Origin: CBDUBS01 sp965365445
Lineage (GTDB): Bacteria; Bacteroidota; Rhodothermia; Rhodothermales; DASSAV01
NCBI GenBank assembly: GCA_965365445.1
Contig: CBDUBS010000002.1
Span: 1 to 61,139, forward strand
Reading direction: 5' to 3'
Length of the DNA: 61,139 nucleotides
Below are positions 16,295 to 25,335 of the stretch, piece after piece. Positions within the stretch are counted from its first letter, which is position 1. Every line of letters starts with the position of its first letter. The position numbers were made by a program, and so were the translations under genes. Under the pieces are notes generated by a model. The model did no database searches. It saw only the letters and a program-made list of their open reading frames with translations, and was not told where the DNA came from.

Positions 16295-18256
16295 ATGTCT
16301 CAAATCGCTGGCACTTCTCTTCACGAGCCCGGACACTTGTTAAAGCAGATCGATGGCCCGGCGGACTTGCGCAAGCTCCCGGTGGATCAACTGCCGGAAG
16401 TATGCCGGCAACTGCGGGATTACATTATCGATGTAGTCGCCGTGCATGGTGGACACTTCGGGGCCTCTCTGGGAGCCGTAGAATTGACGGTCGCCGCTCA
16501 CTACGCCTTCAGCACGCCGCACGATCTGCTCGTATGGGACGTGGGACATCAGGCATACGGACACAAAATATTGACCGGCCGCCGGGATCAGTTTCCTACG
16601 AACCGATATCAGGGTGGACTCTCCGGATTCCCGAAACGTTCAGAGTCGGAATGCGACACCTTCGGGGTAGCGCACGCCTCTACCTCCATATCGGCGGCGC
16701 TCGGAATGGCGAAGGCCCGGGACCTGAAGGGGACGGATCAACGGGTATTAGCCGTTGTGGGTGACGGAGCCTTGACGGGCGGACTGGCATTCGAAGGGTT
16801 GAACAACGCAGGTTCGAGCAAGTCGGATCTGCTCGTAGTGCTCAACGACAACCGAATGTCGATCGACCCCAACGTGGGAGCGCTTAACGAGTACCTGGCG
16901 GATATCACATCCGGCGCCCGATGGAATCAGTTCCGGGACGACGTATGGGACTTCCTTGAAAAACTGAAAGGCAAGGGCGGACGGACCCTGCAGCGGGTAG
17001 CCGCCCGCCTCGAAGAAGGGATCAAGGCGGCCGTAACACCGGGCGGCCTGTTCGAGGCGCTCGGGTTTCGCTATTTCGGCCCCGTAGACGGCCACGACGT
17101 TGCTCAACTCGTAGACATCATGGCGGATCTGCGGCGCTTGAGCGGGCCTGTCTTCCTTCATACGGTTACCGTAAAAGGCAAAGGGTTTGCCCCTGCCGAA
17201 CGCGACCAGGTGAAATGGCATGCCCAAAGCTCGCCTTTCGACAAGGTGACCGGCTCTTCACTCAGAGTTGCCGCGTCAGATACCGCACCATCGGCGCCGG
17301 CATGGCAGGATGTGTTCGGAAAAGCGCTGCTCGAAATGGCCCGGGCGGATAAACGAATCGTCGGGATAACCGCGGCGATGCCGAGTGGAACCGGCATCAA
17401 GCATATGCTGGATGAACTCCCCGAACAAACGTTCGATGTAGGAATCGCAGAAATGCACGCAGTCGTATTCGCAGCGGGCCTCGCCACACAGGGATTGAAA
17501 CCCGTAGTAGCCATATACTCCTCTTTCCTTCAACGGGCCTTCGACGGAATCGTACATGACGTAGCCTTGCAGAACTTACCGGTCGTTTTCTGCCTCGACC
17601 GGGCCGGTGTGGCCGGGGCCGACGGCCCCACCCACCACGGAGCTCTCGATATAGCGTACCTGCGGAGCGTTCCGGGGATGATCCTGTCGGCGCCACTCGA
17701 TGAACAGGATCTGCGCGACCTTATGTGGACGGCTTTGCATCGGGCCGACGGTCCTTTCGCCATCCGATATCCGCGCGGCAGTGCTACGGGGATGCCTCTC
17801 CGCCCGGGTTTCACCGAGATAGAGATTGGAAAGGGCAGGCGTCTTCGAGAGGGTACGGATGTAGCCATCCTGTCTTATGGCGCCATTGGAGCGTACGTCT
17901 CGGAAGCGTGTACGAAACTGGACGAGATCGGCCTGCATCCGGCTCATTATGATCTGCGTTTCTGCAAGCCTCTCGACGATCAATTGCTCCACGAGGTGTT
18001 CCAGAAGTACCCTAACGTCGTCACGATCGAGGACGGCGCCATACCTGGAGGGGCAGGAAGCGCGGTCCTGGAATGGATGGTAGATCACCGGTATCAGTCC
18101 CGTGTCGTGCGTATGGGGTTGCCCGACGGTTTCGTGGAACATGGAACGCAGCGGGACCTGCACGACCTGGTAGGAATCGGACCGGAAGGAATTATGCGTC
18201 AGATCCTCTCGCTGACCGTTTCCAACCAGACGGCCCCTATGAAAATAGCCCTGTAA
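16295..18256 (+). CDS. dxs: 1-deoxy-D-xylulose-5-phosphate synthase
   Basis: 653-residue thiamine-diphosphate enzyme that condenses pyruvate and glyceraldehyde-3-phosphate in the first step of the MEP isoprenoid pathway. It shows GGHFGASLGAVELTVAAHYA, DVGHQAYGHKILTGR, the ThDP motif GDGALTGG with a following asparagine (LNNAG), the second-half conserved glutamate in DVGIAEMHAV, and RAGVAGADGPTHHGALDIAY. Length is normal. It is the third gene of xseA-xseB-dxs and is followed 15 bp later by a small conserved protein. Confidence 0.97.
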   Translation: MSQIAGTSLHEPGHLLKQIDGPADLRKLPVDQLPEVCRQLRDYIIDVVAVHGGHFGASLGAVELTVAAHYAFSTPHDLLVWDVGHQAYGHKILTGRRDQFPTNRYQGGLSGFPKRSESECDTFGVAHASTSISAALGMAKARDLKGTDQRVLAVVGDGALTGGLAFEGLNNAGSSKSDLLVVLNDNRMSIDPNVGALNEYLADITSGARWNQFRDDVWDFLEKLKGKGGRTLQRVAARLEEGIKAAVTPGGLFEALGFRYFGPVDGHDVAQLVDIMADLRRLSGPVFLHTVTVKGKGFAPAERDQVKWHAQSSPFDKVTGSSLRVAASDTAPSAPAWQDVFGKALLEMARADKRIVGITAAMPSGTGIKHMLDELPEQTFDVGIAEMHAVVFAAGLATQGLKPVVAIYSSFLQRAFDGIVHDVALQNLPVVFCLDRAGVAGADGPTHHGALDIAYLRSVPGMILSAPLDEQDLRDLMWTALHRADGPFAIRYPRGSATGMPLRPGFTEIEIGKGRRLREGTDVAILSYGAIGAYVSEACTKLDEIGLHPAHYDLRFCKPLDDQLLHEVFQKYPNVVTIEDGAIPGGAGSAVLEWMVDHRYQSRVVRMGLPDGFVEHGTQRDLHDLVGIGPEGIMRQILSLTVSNQTAPMKIAL

Positions 18257-18271
18257 TCCCGATTACCTTAA

Positions 18272-18790
18272 ATGAACCACTCCCTGCTTTTTCCCGAGTT
18301 GCCTGATCGGGCTCAGGTCTGGACTTACGGCGCTCGACGCCCCGTGCCCGCCGACGTACGGCAGCGGCTCGTCGAAGGGTTACGAACCTTTATGGCGCAC
18401 TGGACTTCACACGGCAGGGCGGTACAGTGCGCTGTCCAGTTCCTCTATGATCGCTTCCTTGTCATTGCGGCCTACGTTCCCGGCGATGCTCTCTCCGGCT
18501 GCGGAGTGGATGCCTCGACCGACGCCGTCGCGGACATATCCGAAGCGCTTGGCATCGAGTGGGCCGGACCGCTCGACGTGTTTTACCGCGCCGGTCACGA
18601 CGAGATCATCTCTGTCTCCCGCTCAGAGTTCCGCACCCGGTCTTCCAGCGGCATGATTACCGGAGACACCGTCGTGTTCGACCTTTCCGTTACGACGCTC
18701 GGCGAATTGAGAAACGGCCGGTGGGAAACCGAAGCGGCTGCCTCCTGGCACCATAGGCTGCTTGCCGGGGAAACCCTGCGTGAAGCCTGA
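18272..18790 (+). CDS. Conserved protein of unknown function (Bacteroidota type)
   Basis: 172 residues, no signal peptide or membrane segment. The segment LPDRAQVWTYGARRPV and the SGCGVDASTDAVADISEAL block recall a small Bacteroidota family that is sometimes labelled ABC transporter ATPase. There is no Walker A, Walker B or ABC signature in this sequence, so that label would be wrong here. It starts 15 bp after dxs and is probably co-transcribed. The function is unknown. Confidence 0.75.
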   Translation: MNHSLLFPELPDRAQVWTYGARRPVPADVRQRLVEGLRTFMAHWTSHGRAVQCAVQFLYDRFLVIAAYVPGDALSGCGVDASTDAVADISEALGIEWAGPLDVFYRAGHDEIISVSRSEFRTRSSSGMITGDTVVFDLSVTTLGELRNGRWETEAAASWHHRLLAGETLREA

Positions 18791-19038
18791 CTTCTTCTCT
18801 GCCAGGTAAAAAGTGGACGAATACTGGTTCCGCTGCTCACTTTGCCGCTCGATTTGCAGGATTTTTTCCCTGTTTGTACGCTGATTGGAGTCACGTCACC
18901 CTCCTGTGCCTGATCTGGTAAAGGATTTGCTATACCAATCCTGAACTGCCCGAAACGTCCTGCTTCGCGGAAACCCTGGGAGTTGAAAACAGTGAGAGTA
19001 GCGGCGGGTAGTTCCACGTCATCTCATCAGGAAATCAT

Positions 19039-20019
19039 ATGCCTTCTATATTAAACTGGAAAGAACTTCGGCAGGGAATGGCCCTGCTGATTGGAGCCTT
19101 GCTCGTATCAGCAGGGCCTGTTCTCGGACAGTCGTACATCAACCAGACGGAAGTCGAGGAAGTGCTGACGACACACCGGGTCGAGGATCTCGATGAATTG
19201 CCGGAGGTGTACTATGACTACTACATCCTTGATGACTCTACGGGAAACAAGGTGTGGGCCCGAAACCGTTTTTACATCTGGCTAGGCCAAGGCAACGCCG
19301 ACGAGGGCAGAAAGCGCTCGAAGCTGGTAGAATTGCTCAACAGGCGGCTCATGGAAGAGGTGGAACTGGGCGATACGCTGGTGGTGCCCCAGCAGTTCGA
19401 TCTGGACTTCCGGGCGTATTCCCCTTTCCCGTTATACTACCCGGGCGCCCGCAACGAAAAGAAGCTTTTCATCATTCATAAATCCATCCAGGCGTTTGCC
19501 GCTTATGAGCACGGCAAACTGACCCGGTGGGGCATCGTCAATACGGGCGCCGAGGATTCCAGAACGCCTAATGGACGGTACAACTTCAACTGGAAGGTGC
19601 CATACCGCGTCTCATCCCTCAGTCCCGACGAAGAGCCGTGGGAAATGTACTGGGTTTTCAACATCCACAACGAACGCGGGATACACGTCCATCAGTACAT
19701 TATGCCTACGGGCGGCCCGACGAGTCACGGCTGCGTGCGCCTCATCGACAACGATGCCCGCTGGATATACGAGTGGGCAGACCCCTGGAAAACCAAAAAG
19801 GGGCACGGTGAGGAATCCATGACGGCGCCGGTGCTGGAGCTCGGCACCGTGGTGCTCGTACTGGGCGATGACCCCGTAGGACTGCCCCATCCGTTCGAGT
19901 ACAAGAAACGGTTTCCATTACTCGCCCGAATCGAACTGCCTCTGGATCCTTACGATGTCCCGGCCGGAACGGACCTGCAGAAACGTTTTGATGCTCGCCG
20001 TTTGAAGGCATCCCGATAA
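19039..20019 (+). CDS. L,D-transpeptidase (YkuD domain), exported
   Basis: 326 residues. An N-terminal hydrophobic signal (about 13-30, ALLIGALLVSAGPVLGQ) predicts export, so the domain would act on peptidoglycan in the periplasm. A LysM-free N-terminal region precedes the YkuD domain, whose catalytic motif is TSHGCVRLIDNDA with Cys232 and a preceding His in IHVHQYIMP. L,D-transpeptidases form 3-3 cross-links or attach lipoproteins to peptidoglycan, and the sequence does not say which. It is preceded by a 248-bp gap without recognisable genes and followed by a strong terminator shared with lepB. Confidence 0.88.
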   Translation: MPSILNWKELRQGMALLIGALLVSAGPVLGQSYINQTEVEEVLTTHRVEDLDELPEVYYDYYILDDSTGNKVWARNRFYIWLGQGNADEGRKRSKLVELLNRRLMEEVELGDTLVVPQQFDLDFRAYSPFPLYYPGARNEKKLFIIHKSIQAFAAYEHGKLTRWGIVNTGAEDSRTPNGRYNFNWKVPYRVSSLSPDEEPWEMYWVFNIHNERGIHVHQYIMPTGGPTSHGCVRLIDNDARWIYEWADPWKTKKGHGEESMTAPVLELGTVVLVLGDDPVGLPHPFEYKKRFPLLARIELPLDPYDVPAGTDLQKRFDARRLKASR

Positions 20020-20037
20020 CCGGGTGACGGTACTTAA

Positions 20038-20086
20038 AAGAAGGGAGCGCTCGCCCATACAAGGCGAGCGCTCCCTTCTTTTTTTT
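20038..20086. terminator. Intrinsic terminator between L,D-transpeptidase and lepB
   Basis: A perfect 18-bp stem (20038-20055 with 20063-20080) and a 7-nt loop (cataca a) are followed on the plus strand by a run of T (ttcttttttttaat context, 20077-20086). On the minus strand the stem is followed by ctttt, so it likely stops transcription from both convergent genes. Confidence 0.93.
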
Positions 20087-20097
20087 AATCTCGAAGA

Positions 20098-21231
20098 TCA
20101 GTCGATCAGCCTGAACATGCGGCCGATGCGAGGCAGCTTACGGGCCGCATCCCAGGAGAAGTAGACGAGAATGGCTTTGCCAACGATGTGGTCCATCGGG
20201 ACGAACCCCCAGAAACGGCTGTCTTCCGAGTTATCCCGGTTGTCGCCCATGACGAAGAAATAATCCTGTTCGAAGGTATAGGTATCGGAAGTTACGCCGT
20301 CTATCTGGAACGTGCCGTCGGCGAGCTGGACGGCGCTATGGCCTTCGTACTTCTCGATGACCGGCGCGTATGCGGCCCACGTTACGGCGGTGAGAGGAAT
20401 CGTCGCCCCTTCTCTGGGTATGGTAATCGGGCCGTAATTATCGGGCGTGTATCCTCTTCCTGCCGGATACATCAAGGAGCTATACCCGGCGTCTGCCGGA
20501 GCTACGTAGGGTTCTACCCGATCGATGTAAGGAAGCGCCCGTATGTCTTCGACGGCATCCGGCGTTCCCACGACGCGGATCAGCAGGGGATCTCGCGTGG
20601 CTGAGGCCTCGGTTATTCCAAGCATACGAAGCCGCTCCTCACTCAGCACTACGTTTTCATCCTTCTTGTATACGTTCCAGTACTGCTGCATGGTAGCCTT
20701 GAGCGGCTGGGCGACACCGTCGATAAGAACCGTTTTGTCACGCACTTCGAGTATTTCACCCGGCATCCCTACGACGCGTTTGATGTAATGCATCTTGCGG
20801 TCAACCGGCTTGTTCTCCGGCGGGTAGTTGAATACGATGGCATCTCCCCGCTTTACGTCCGCAAAGCCCGGCAACCGGGTGTGGGGGATCTCTATCCCAT
20901 CCATGTATATTTGCGTAAAGGGTATACCGATACTTATGGGCGTGCGCGTTCCGTAATTGAGTTTTGACACGAACAGATAATCGCCAACGAGCAGGCTTTT
21001 TTCCATCGAAGGTGTAGGGATCCGGAACAGATCGAAGATGAACGTCCGGACGATTAGCATCACCACGATGGCGAAGATGAGCGCGTCGCCCCACTCTCGG
21101 ATTTTCCCTTTCTGCCGCGGCTGGTCCCCGGCGCCGGATGGTTTACCGTTCCGGGCTGCGGAGGCAGCACCGGCCTTTCCTTTTGCAGCTGAAGGCTGGT
21201 CTTTCTTGCGAGACTTTTGCAGGATATCCAA
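20098..21231 (-). CDS. lepB: Signal peptidase I
   Basis: 377-residue membrane serine protease that removes signal peptides. One clear membrane helix (about 50-67) precedes the catalytic serine S75 in IPTPSMEKSL. The catalytic lysine is K151 in MHYIKRVVGMPGE, and the C-terminal box GDNRDNSEDSRFWGFVP is present. A long insertion between the lysine box and the GDNRDNS box makes it larger than the E. coli enzyme. No ATG precedes the membrane helix in frame, so the TTG at 21231 (TTG GAT ATC CTG) is taken as start. The Ala/Gly/Lys-rich N-terminal 45 residues are unusual. Confidence 0.92.
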   Translation of the reverse strand: MDILQKSRKKDQPSAAKGKAGAASAARNGKPSGAGDQPRQKGKIREWGDALIFAIVVMLIVRTFIFDLFRIPTPSMEKSLLVGDYLFVSKLNYGTRTPISIGIPFTQIYMDGIEIPHTRLPGFADVKRGDAIVFNYPPENKPVDRKMHYIKRVVGMPGEILEVRDKTVLIDGVAQPLKATMQQYWNVYKKDENVVLSEERLRMLGITEASATRDPLLIRVVGTPDAVEDIRALPYIDRVEPYVAPADAGYSSLMYPAGRGYTPDNYGPITIPREGATIPLTAVTWAAYAPVIEKYEGHSAVQLADGTFQIDGVTSDTYTFEQDYFFVMGDNRDNSEDSRFWGFVPMDHIVGKAILVYFSWDAARKLPRIGRMFRLID

Positions 21232-21269
21232 CTTCGTATACCGTATTTAGCGGGGCACGCCGGTTTCCA

Positions 21270-22058
21270 TTATTTGATGATCCGAGGCCTCCCGAAGGAT
21301 AGGTCCGGCGGGGCAATCCGATCCGTAAAGTATCTGCGGCCATCATAGCCCGTACGGTACCACTGGCGTTCCTCCGACAGAAAATAATAATCGATGTAGG
21401 TTTCACGTCGGCCCTCCGCCATGATTCGGGCGTAGAGTTCCCGGCGAAGGTCATATAACTGGTTTCTATATTCCTGGCTCGTCGCAACAACCACGCCACG
21501 GTCGAAGGGTCCGTTAACGTCCATGACAAGCAAAGGGATGGTATCGTTTGCGATCAACCAGTACTCAAACTGTATGTATTCTTCGGTCCGCGAGCCCGGC
21601 CGGGCGCGAGACTCTGCCACGGTTTGTGTGGGCGCTCCGAAAGCCGCCTCCATCCGCGCCCGCAATTCGCGCGTCCAGGTGGTATCCAGCCCCTGATGCA
21701 ATGTGGTGCCGCTGTAAGCCCATCGAATTCTCGGAAACCGTTTCTCGAACCAGAATCGTTCCAATCGCCTGACAGGCCGCCATTCCGTTACCGCGAGCGC
21801 AGGCTCCTGAGGCGTTTCAACGACCAGTGTTTCAGCCGGCGGATTAATCAAGGAAAGCCAGTGCCGAACGGCATCCGAGCGAGGAGGCAACGAAACGAGC
21901 CCTTCGGGTAGTACGCGCATTCCTCGCTGTTTGAATATTTCCCTCGCCTGCGCCTCGAAATGCGCCTTCTGGTACATTTCGATCAAGTTCTGACCGGATG
22001 CACCCTGCGCCAGTACCAGGGTCAGCACGAATCCGAGGCAGAAACGTTTCACCAACAT
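21270..22058 (-). CDS. Secreted protein of unknown function
   Basis: 262 residues from the ATG at 22058, chosen because it yields a clean signal peptide (MLVKRFCLGFVLTLVLAQGA). A TTG further upstream would overlap lepA. The mature part is rich in Arg, Trp and Tyr, without cysteine clusters or membrane segments, and ends in YFLSEERQWYRTGYDGRRYF. No family recognised. It lies between lepA (upstream) and lepB (downstream) on the same strand and is probably transcribed with them. Confidence 0.7.
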   Translation of the reverse strand: MLVKRFCLGFVLTLVLAQGASGQNLIEMYQKAHFEAQAREIFKQRGMRVLPEGLVSLPPRSDAVRHWLSLINPPAETLVVETPQEPALAVTEWRPVRRLERFWFEKRFPRIRWAYSGTTLHQGLDTTWTRELRARMEAAFGAPTQTVAESRARPGSRTEEYIQFEYWLIANDTIPLLVMDVNGPFDRGVVVATSQEYRNQLYDLRRELYARIMAEGRRETYIDYYFLSEERQWYRTGYDGRRYFTDRIAPPDLSFGRPRIIK

Positions 22059-22099
22059 GGTTCGATTACGTTTACCGGAAAAGCGATCAATGACAGGTT

Positions 22100-23902
22100 T
22101 CAATCTTCCATGGACAGAACGGCCAGAAAAGCCTCCTGCGGGAGCTCCACGCGCCCGACCTGTTTCATGCGCTTTTTCCCCTCTTTTTGCTTCTCCAATA
22201 GTTTGCGTTTACGCGATATATCCCCACCATAGCACTTGGCCGTGACATCCTTGCGCATCGCCTTGACCGTTTCGCGTGCGATCACGCGCGTCCCGATGGA
22301 CGCCTGTACCGCTACCTCGAACATCTGCCGCGGAATGAGTTCCTTTAGCTTGCGTGTGAGCTTGCGCCCCATGTCGTACGCCTTATCCCTGTGCACGATC
22401 GTGGAGAGTGCATCGACGGGTTCGCCGTTGATCATGACGTCCAGTTTTACGAGTGCACCTTCACGGTAGTCCATGAACTCGTAATCGAAGGAAGCATATC
22501 CACGGCTGACGCTTTTGAGCTTGTCGTAATAGTCGAATACGATCTCCGCCAGCGGCAGTTCGTAGTGGAGACTGACCCGTTCCGTATCCAGATACTGCGT
22601 GTTGACGTACACCCCTCTACGCTCCTGGCACAGTTGCATCAGGTTTCCGATGTACTCGGTAGGCGTAATGATCTCCGCCTTGACGAACGGCTCTCGGATA
22701 CTTTCATATTTGCCGGTATCGGGAAGGCTGCTCGGGTTATCTACGATGATGACTTCCTGATCGGGCAGGATTACTTCGTACTTGACGTTCGGAACGGTAG
22801 TAATGATATCCAGTCCGAACTCCCGATCCAACCGTTCCTGCACGATTTCCATGTGCAGCAAACCCAGGAACCCCACGCGGAACCCGAATCCAAGAGCGGC
22901 CGACGTTTCGGGCTCATACGTAAGCGAGGCATCGTTTAGTTGCAATTTATCCAGCGAGGCTCGTAAATCTTCGAAGTCGTCTGTGTTCGTAGGATACACG
23001 CCACTGAACACCATCGGTTTGACCTCCCTGAATCCGCGAATCGGTTCCTCGGCGCCGTGGCGGGCCGTGGTAATGGTGTCACCTACCCGGGTATCCCGTA
23101 CGTCCTTCACCGAACCGATAATGTATCCGACCTCGCCAGCCTTTAGCTCATCGAGTGGAAACATGTTTAGCCGAAGGAAACCCACCTCCTCGGCGTCGTA
23201 CTCCTTTCCGTTGGACATGAACCGCATCCGATCCCCTTTACGAAGGACCCCCTCGAAGATGCGGGCATACACGATTGATCCCCGGTATGTGTTGAATACG
23301 GAGTCGAAGATTAGCGCTCGCAACGGCGCCTCCCGGTTGCCGCGCGGAGCAGGGATCTTGCTCACCACCCGCTCCAGCACTTCCTCCACCCCCTCCCCTG
23401 TTTTGGCGCTGATGCGCAATACGTCGCTTGCCGTATCACCGATCAAATCCTCGATGGTCTTGGCAACGATTTCGGGCCGCGCGCTCGGCAGATCGACCTT
23501 GTTCATCACCGGAATGATCTCCAGATCGTGATGCAGGGCGAGGTAGAGATTGGATAGCGTCTGGGCCTCTATCCCCTGCGAGGCATCGACGACCAGTATC
23601 GCTCCCTCGCAGGCTTCCAACGCTCGCGATACCTCGTACGAGAAGTCGACGTGGCCGGGGGTATCGATCAGATTCAGGATGTATTCCCGGCCGTCGCGGG
23701 CCCGGTAATCCATCCGCACGGCGTGGCTTTTTATCGTAATCCCTCGCTCTCGCTCGAGGTCCATACTGTCCAGCACCTGGGCCTGCAAATCCCGCTGGGA
23801 AATGGTTCCGGTAAGCTCCAGCATACGGTCGGCAAGGGTGCTCTTGCCGTGGTCGATATGAGCGATGATACAAAAGTTGCGTATGCGATCCTGTGCGAGC
23901 AT
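22100..23902 (-). CDS. lepA: Elongation factor 4 (LepA)
   Basis: 600-residue translational GTPase that can back-translocate ribosomes. G1 is AHIDHGKSTLADRML, the switch region is RERGITIKSHAV, G3 is DTPGHVDFSYEV, and G4 is NKVDLPSA. The C-terminal LepA-specific domain contains AKCYGGDISRKRKLLEKQKE. The ATG at 23902 (MLAQDRIRNFC) is preferred over a GTG two codons earlier. It is followed by a secreted protein gene and lepB, and preceded by lspA with a gap of about 200 bp. Confidence 0.97.
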   Translation of the reverse strand: MLAQDRIRNFCIIAHIDHGKSTLADRMLELTGTISQRDLQAQVLDSMDLERERGITIKSHAVRMDYRARDGREYILNLIDTPGHVDFSYEVSRALEACEGAILVVDASQGIEAQTLSNLYLALHHDLEIIPVMNKVDLPSARPEIVAKTIEDLIGDTASDVLRISAKTGEGVEEVLERVVSKIPAPRGNREAPLRALIFDSVFNTYRGSIVYARIFEGVLRKGDRMRFMSNGKEYDAEEVGFLRLNMFPLDELKAGEVGYIIGSVKDVRDTRVGDTITTARHGAEEPIRGFREVKPMVFSGVYPTNTDDFEDLRASLDKLQLNDASLTYEPETSAALGFGFRVGFLGLLHMEIVQERLDREFGLDIITTVPNVKYEVILPDQEVIIVDNPSSLPDTGKYESIREPFVKAEIITPTEYIGNLMQLCQERRGVYVNTQYLDTERVSLHYELPLAEIVFDYYDKLKSVSRGYASFDYEFMDYREGALVKLDVMINGEPVDALSTIVHRDKAYDMGRKLTRKLKELIPRQMFEVAVQASIGTRVIARETVKAMRKDVTAKCYGGDISRKRKLLEKQKEGKKRMKQVGRVELPQEAFLAVLSMED

Positions 23903-24110
23903 GGACACGGAACGGTATATATAAATGTGCGGAAGTAATGCGCGGTCGAAAGGAACCGGATTACCTCCGCGAAATCAGTTGAAACGGAACCTGTATTCCT
24001 GTGTTCGGGTCGGGGTTTAAAACAGGCACGCCCCTACCGGTTCCGCGTTCGCCAAATATTGGGATGGGATATGGTTTACCGGCGAAAAGCGTTCCTTCCA
24101 CATTTCCGGT

Positions 24111-24746
24111 TCAGTCCGCAAGCCTTGCGGAAGAAGCCGTAACGGCGCCCTCCCCTGCGTCATCCGGGCGCATGGGATCCGACGTCGTCGGCTCGTTCTT
24201 CAATCCGGACAGTTGCTCCTGCTCGTGGTGAAACTGCTTCTGGAATATCAGAATCCCGATCACTCCGCCCACGATTACCATGTCCGCTACGTTCCAGATG
24301 GGAAACAGCGCCATGTAGCTGCCGCCGATAACGGGCAGGGCATCGGGAAGGTATCCTCGCCACACGTTGACATGGATGAAATCCACGACCTTTCCGGTAA
24401 AAAGGCCGTCCCCATGCACCAGCATACCGTAGAATACTCGGTCGATGATGTTGCCGACGGCGCCCCCGAGGATACCGGCCAGGCTGGCCCGGTACGGCCA
24501 GTAACTGCGCCGCACCATCACCATATAGGTCACGATCAGAACGGTAGCGATGATCGAAAACATCGTCACCATACCGGCCGGGCCGAAGTTGATCCCGAAG
24601 GCCATGCCCGGGTTTTCCGTAAAGGTAAGCCGGAGCCAGTCGCCGATGACGGGGATCGATTCGCCGCGGTACATCGTGTGCAACACGATCTGCTTGGTGA
24701 TCTGATCCACCACAACGACCGCGAACGAAATCCAGAGTACGCGCAT
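24111..24746 (-). CDS. lspA: Lipoprotein signal peptidase
   Basis: Four-helix membrane aspartyl protease that cleaves prolipoprotein signal peptides. Conserved segments are DQITKQIVLHTM, TENPGMAFGI, GGAVGNIIDRVFYGMLVHG with a catalytic Asp, VVDFIHV, and FPIWNVADMVIVGG with the second catalytic Asp. The 211 residues include an Asp/Glu-rich C-terminal tail of about 40 residues beyond the usual length. Start is the ATG at 24746; a TTG two codons earlier is the alternative. It is part of the ileS - dksA-like - lspA order common in Bacteroidota. Confidence 0.95.
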   Translation of the reverse strand: MRVLWISFAVVVVDQITKQIVLHTMYRGESIPVIGDWLRLTFTENPGMAFGINFGPAGMVTMFSIIATVLIVTYMVMVRRSYWPYRASLAGILGGAVGNIIDRVFYGMLVHGDGLFTGKVVDFIHVNVWRGYLPDALPVIGGSYMALFPIWNVADMVIVGGVIGILIFQKQFHHEQEQLSGLKNEPTTSDPMRPDDAGEGAVTASSARLAD

Positions 24747-24786
24747 GGGCAAAAACCGAAGCCGCCAGTGAGAGGGTATCCTACTG

Positions 24787-25287
24787 CTATCGTTTCTGCT
24801 TCAGCTTGGCCTCGATGGAGATTTCGGTGTGGGGTACGGCCTCCAGGCGCTCCTTGGAGATCATCTTACCCGTTACCTTGCACACGCCGTACGTTTTGTT
24901 TTCAACGCGTTCCAGCGCTCTATCCAGATATCCGACGTAACGCTGCTGCCGGGCGATCATCAGATAAAGCTTCTCGCGTTCCATGGCGTCGGTGCCGGCA
25001 TCGGCCATGTGGAAACTGTATGCCGTATCGTTCTCGAATTGCTCCCTGGCATCCTCCAGTTGCATACGCATCCGGTCGATGTCCTCGATGGCGGCTTCTC
25101 GTTTTTCCAGAATCAGGTTCTTGAAATAGGCCAGTTCCTCGTCGGAGAAGTCCGTTTTACGCCGTATTTCGCCGGACGTCTGGAGCTCTTCTTTCCCTTC
25201 CTCCACCCTGCCCTCTTCTACACTCTCATCAGGCAGGGGAACGGACATGAGGCGGGATTCGAGACGGGGTCCTTTTTTCTCAGGCAT
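24787..25287 (-). CDS. DksA/TraR-family protein with degenerate zinc site
   Basis: 166 residues. A charged N-terminus is followed by a helical hairpin (FKNLILEKREAAIEDIDRMR and EKLYLMIARQQRYVGYLDRA) and a C-terminal TraR/DksA-like tail, NKTYGVCKVTGKMISKERLE. Classical DksA uses four cysteines for zinc. Only one cysteine remains here, so zinc binding is unlikely. DksA-family proteins act in the RNA polymerase secondary channel with ppGpp, but that role is inferred only from the fold. The gene lies between ileS and lspA, all on the same strand. Confidence 0.85.
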   Translation of the reverse strand: MPEKKGPRLESRLMSVPLPDESVEEGRVEEGKEELQTSGEIRRKTDFSDEELAYFKNLILEKREAAIEDIDRMRMQLEDAREQFENDTAYSFHMADAGTDAMEREKLYLMIARQQRYVGYLDRALERVENKTYGVCKVTGKMISKERLEAVPHTEISIEAKLKQKR

Positions 25288-25335
25288 ATTCTGTTACTCG
25301 CAAATGAAAACGACGATCGTACGATAATAACGGGT

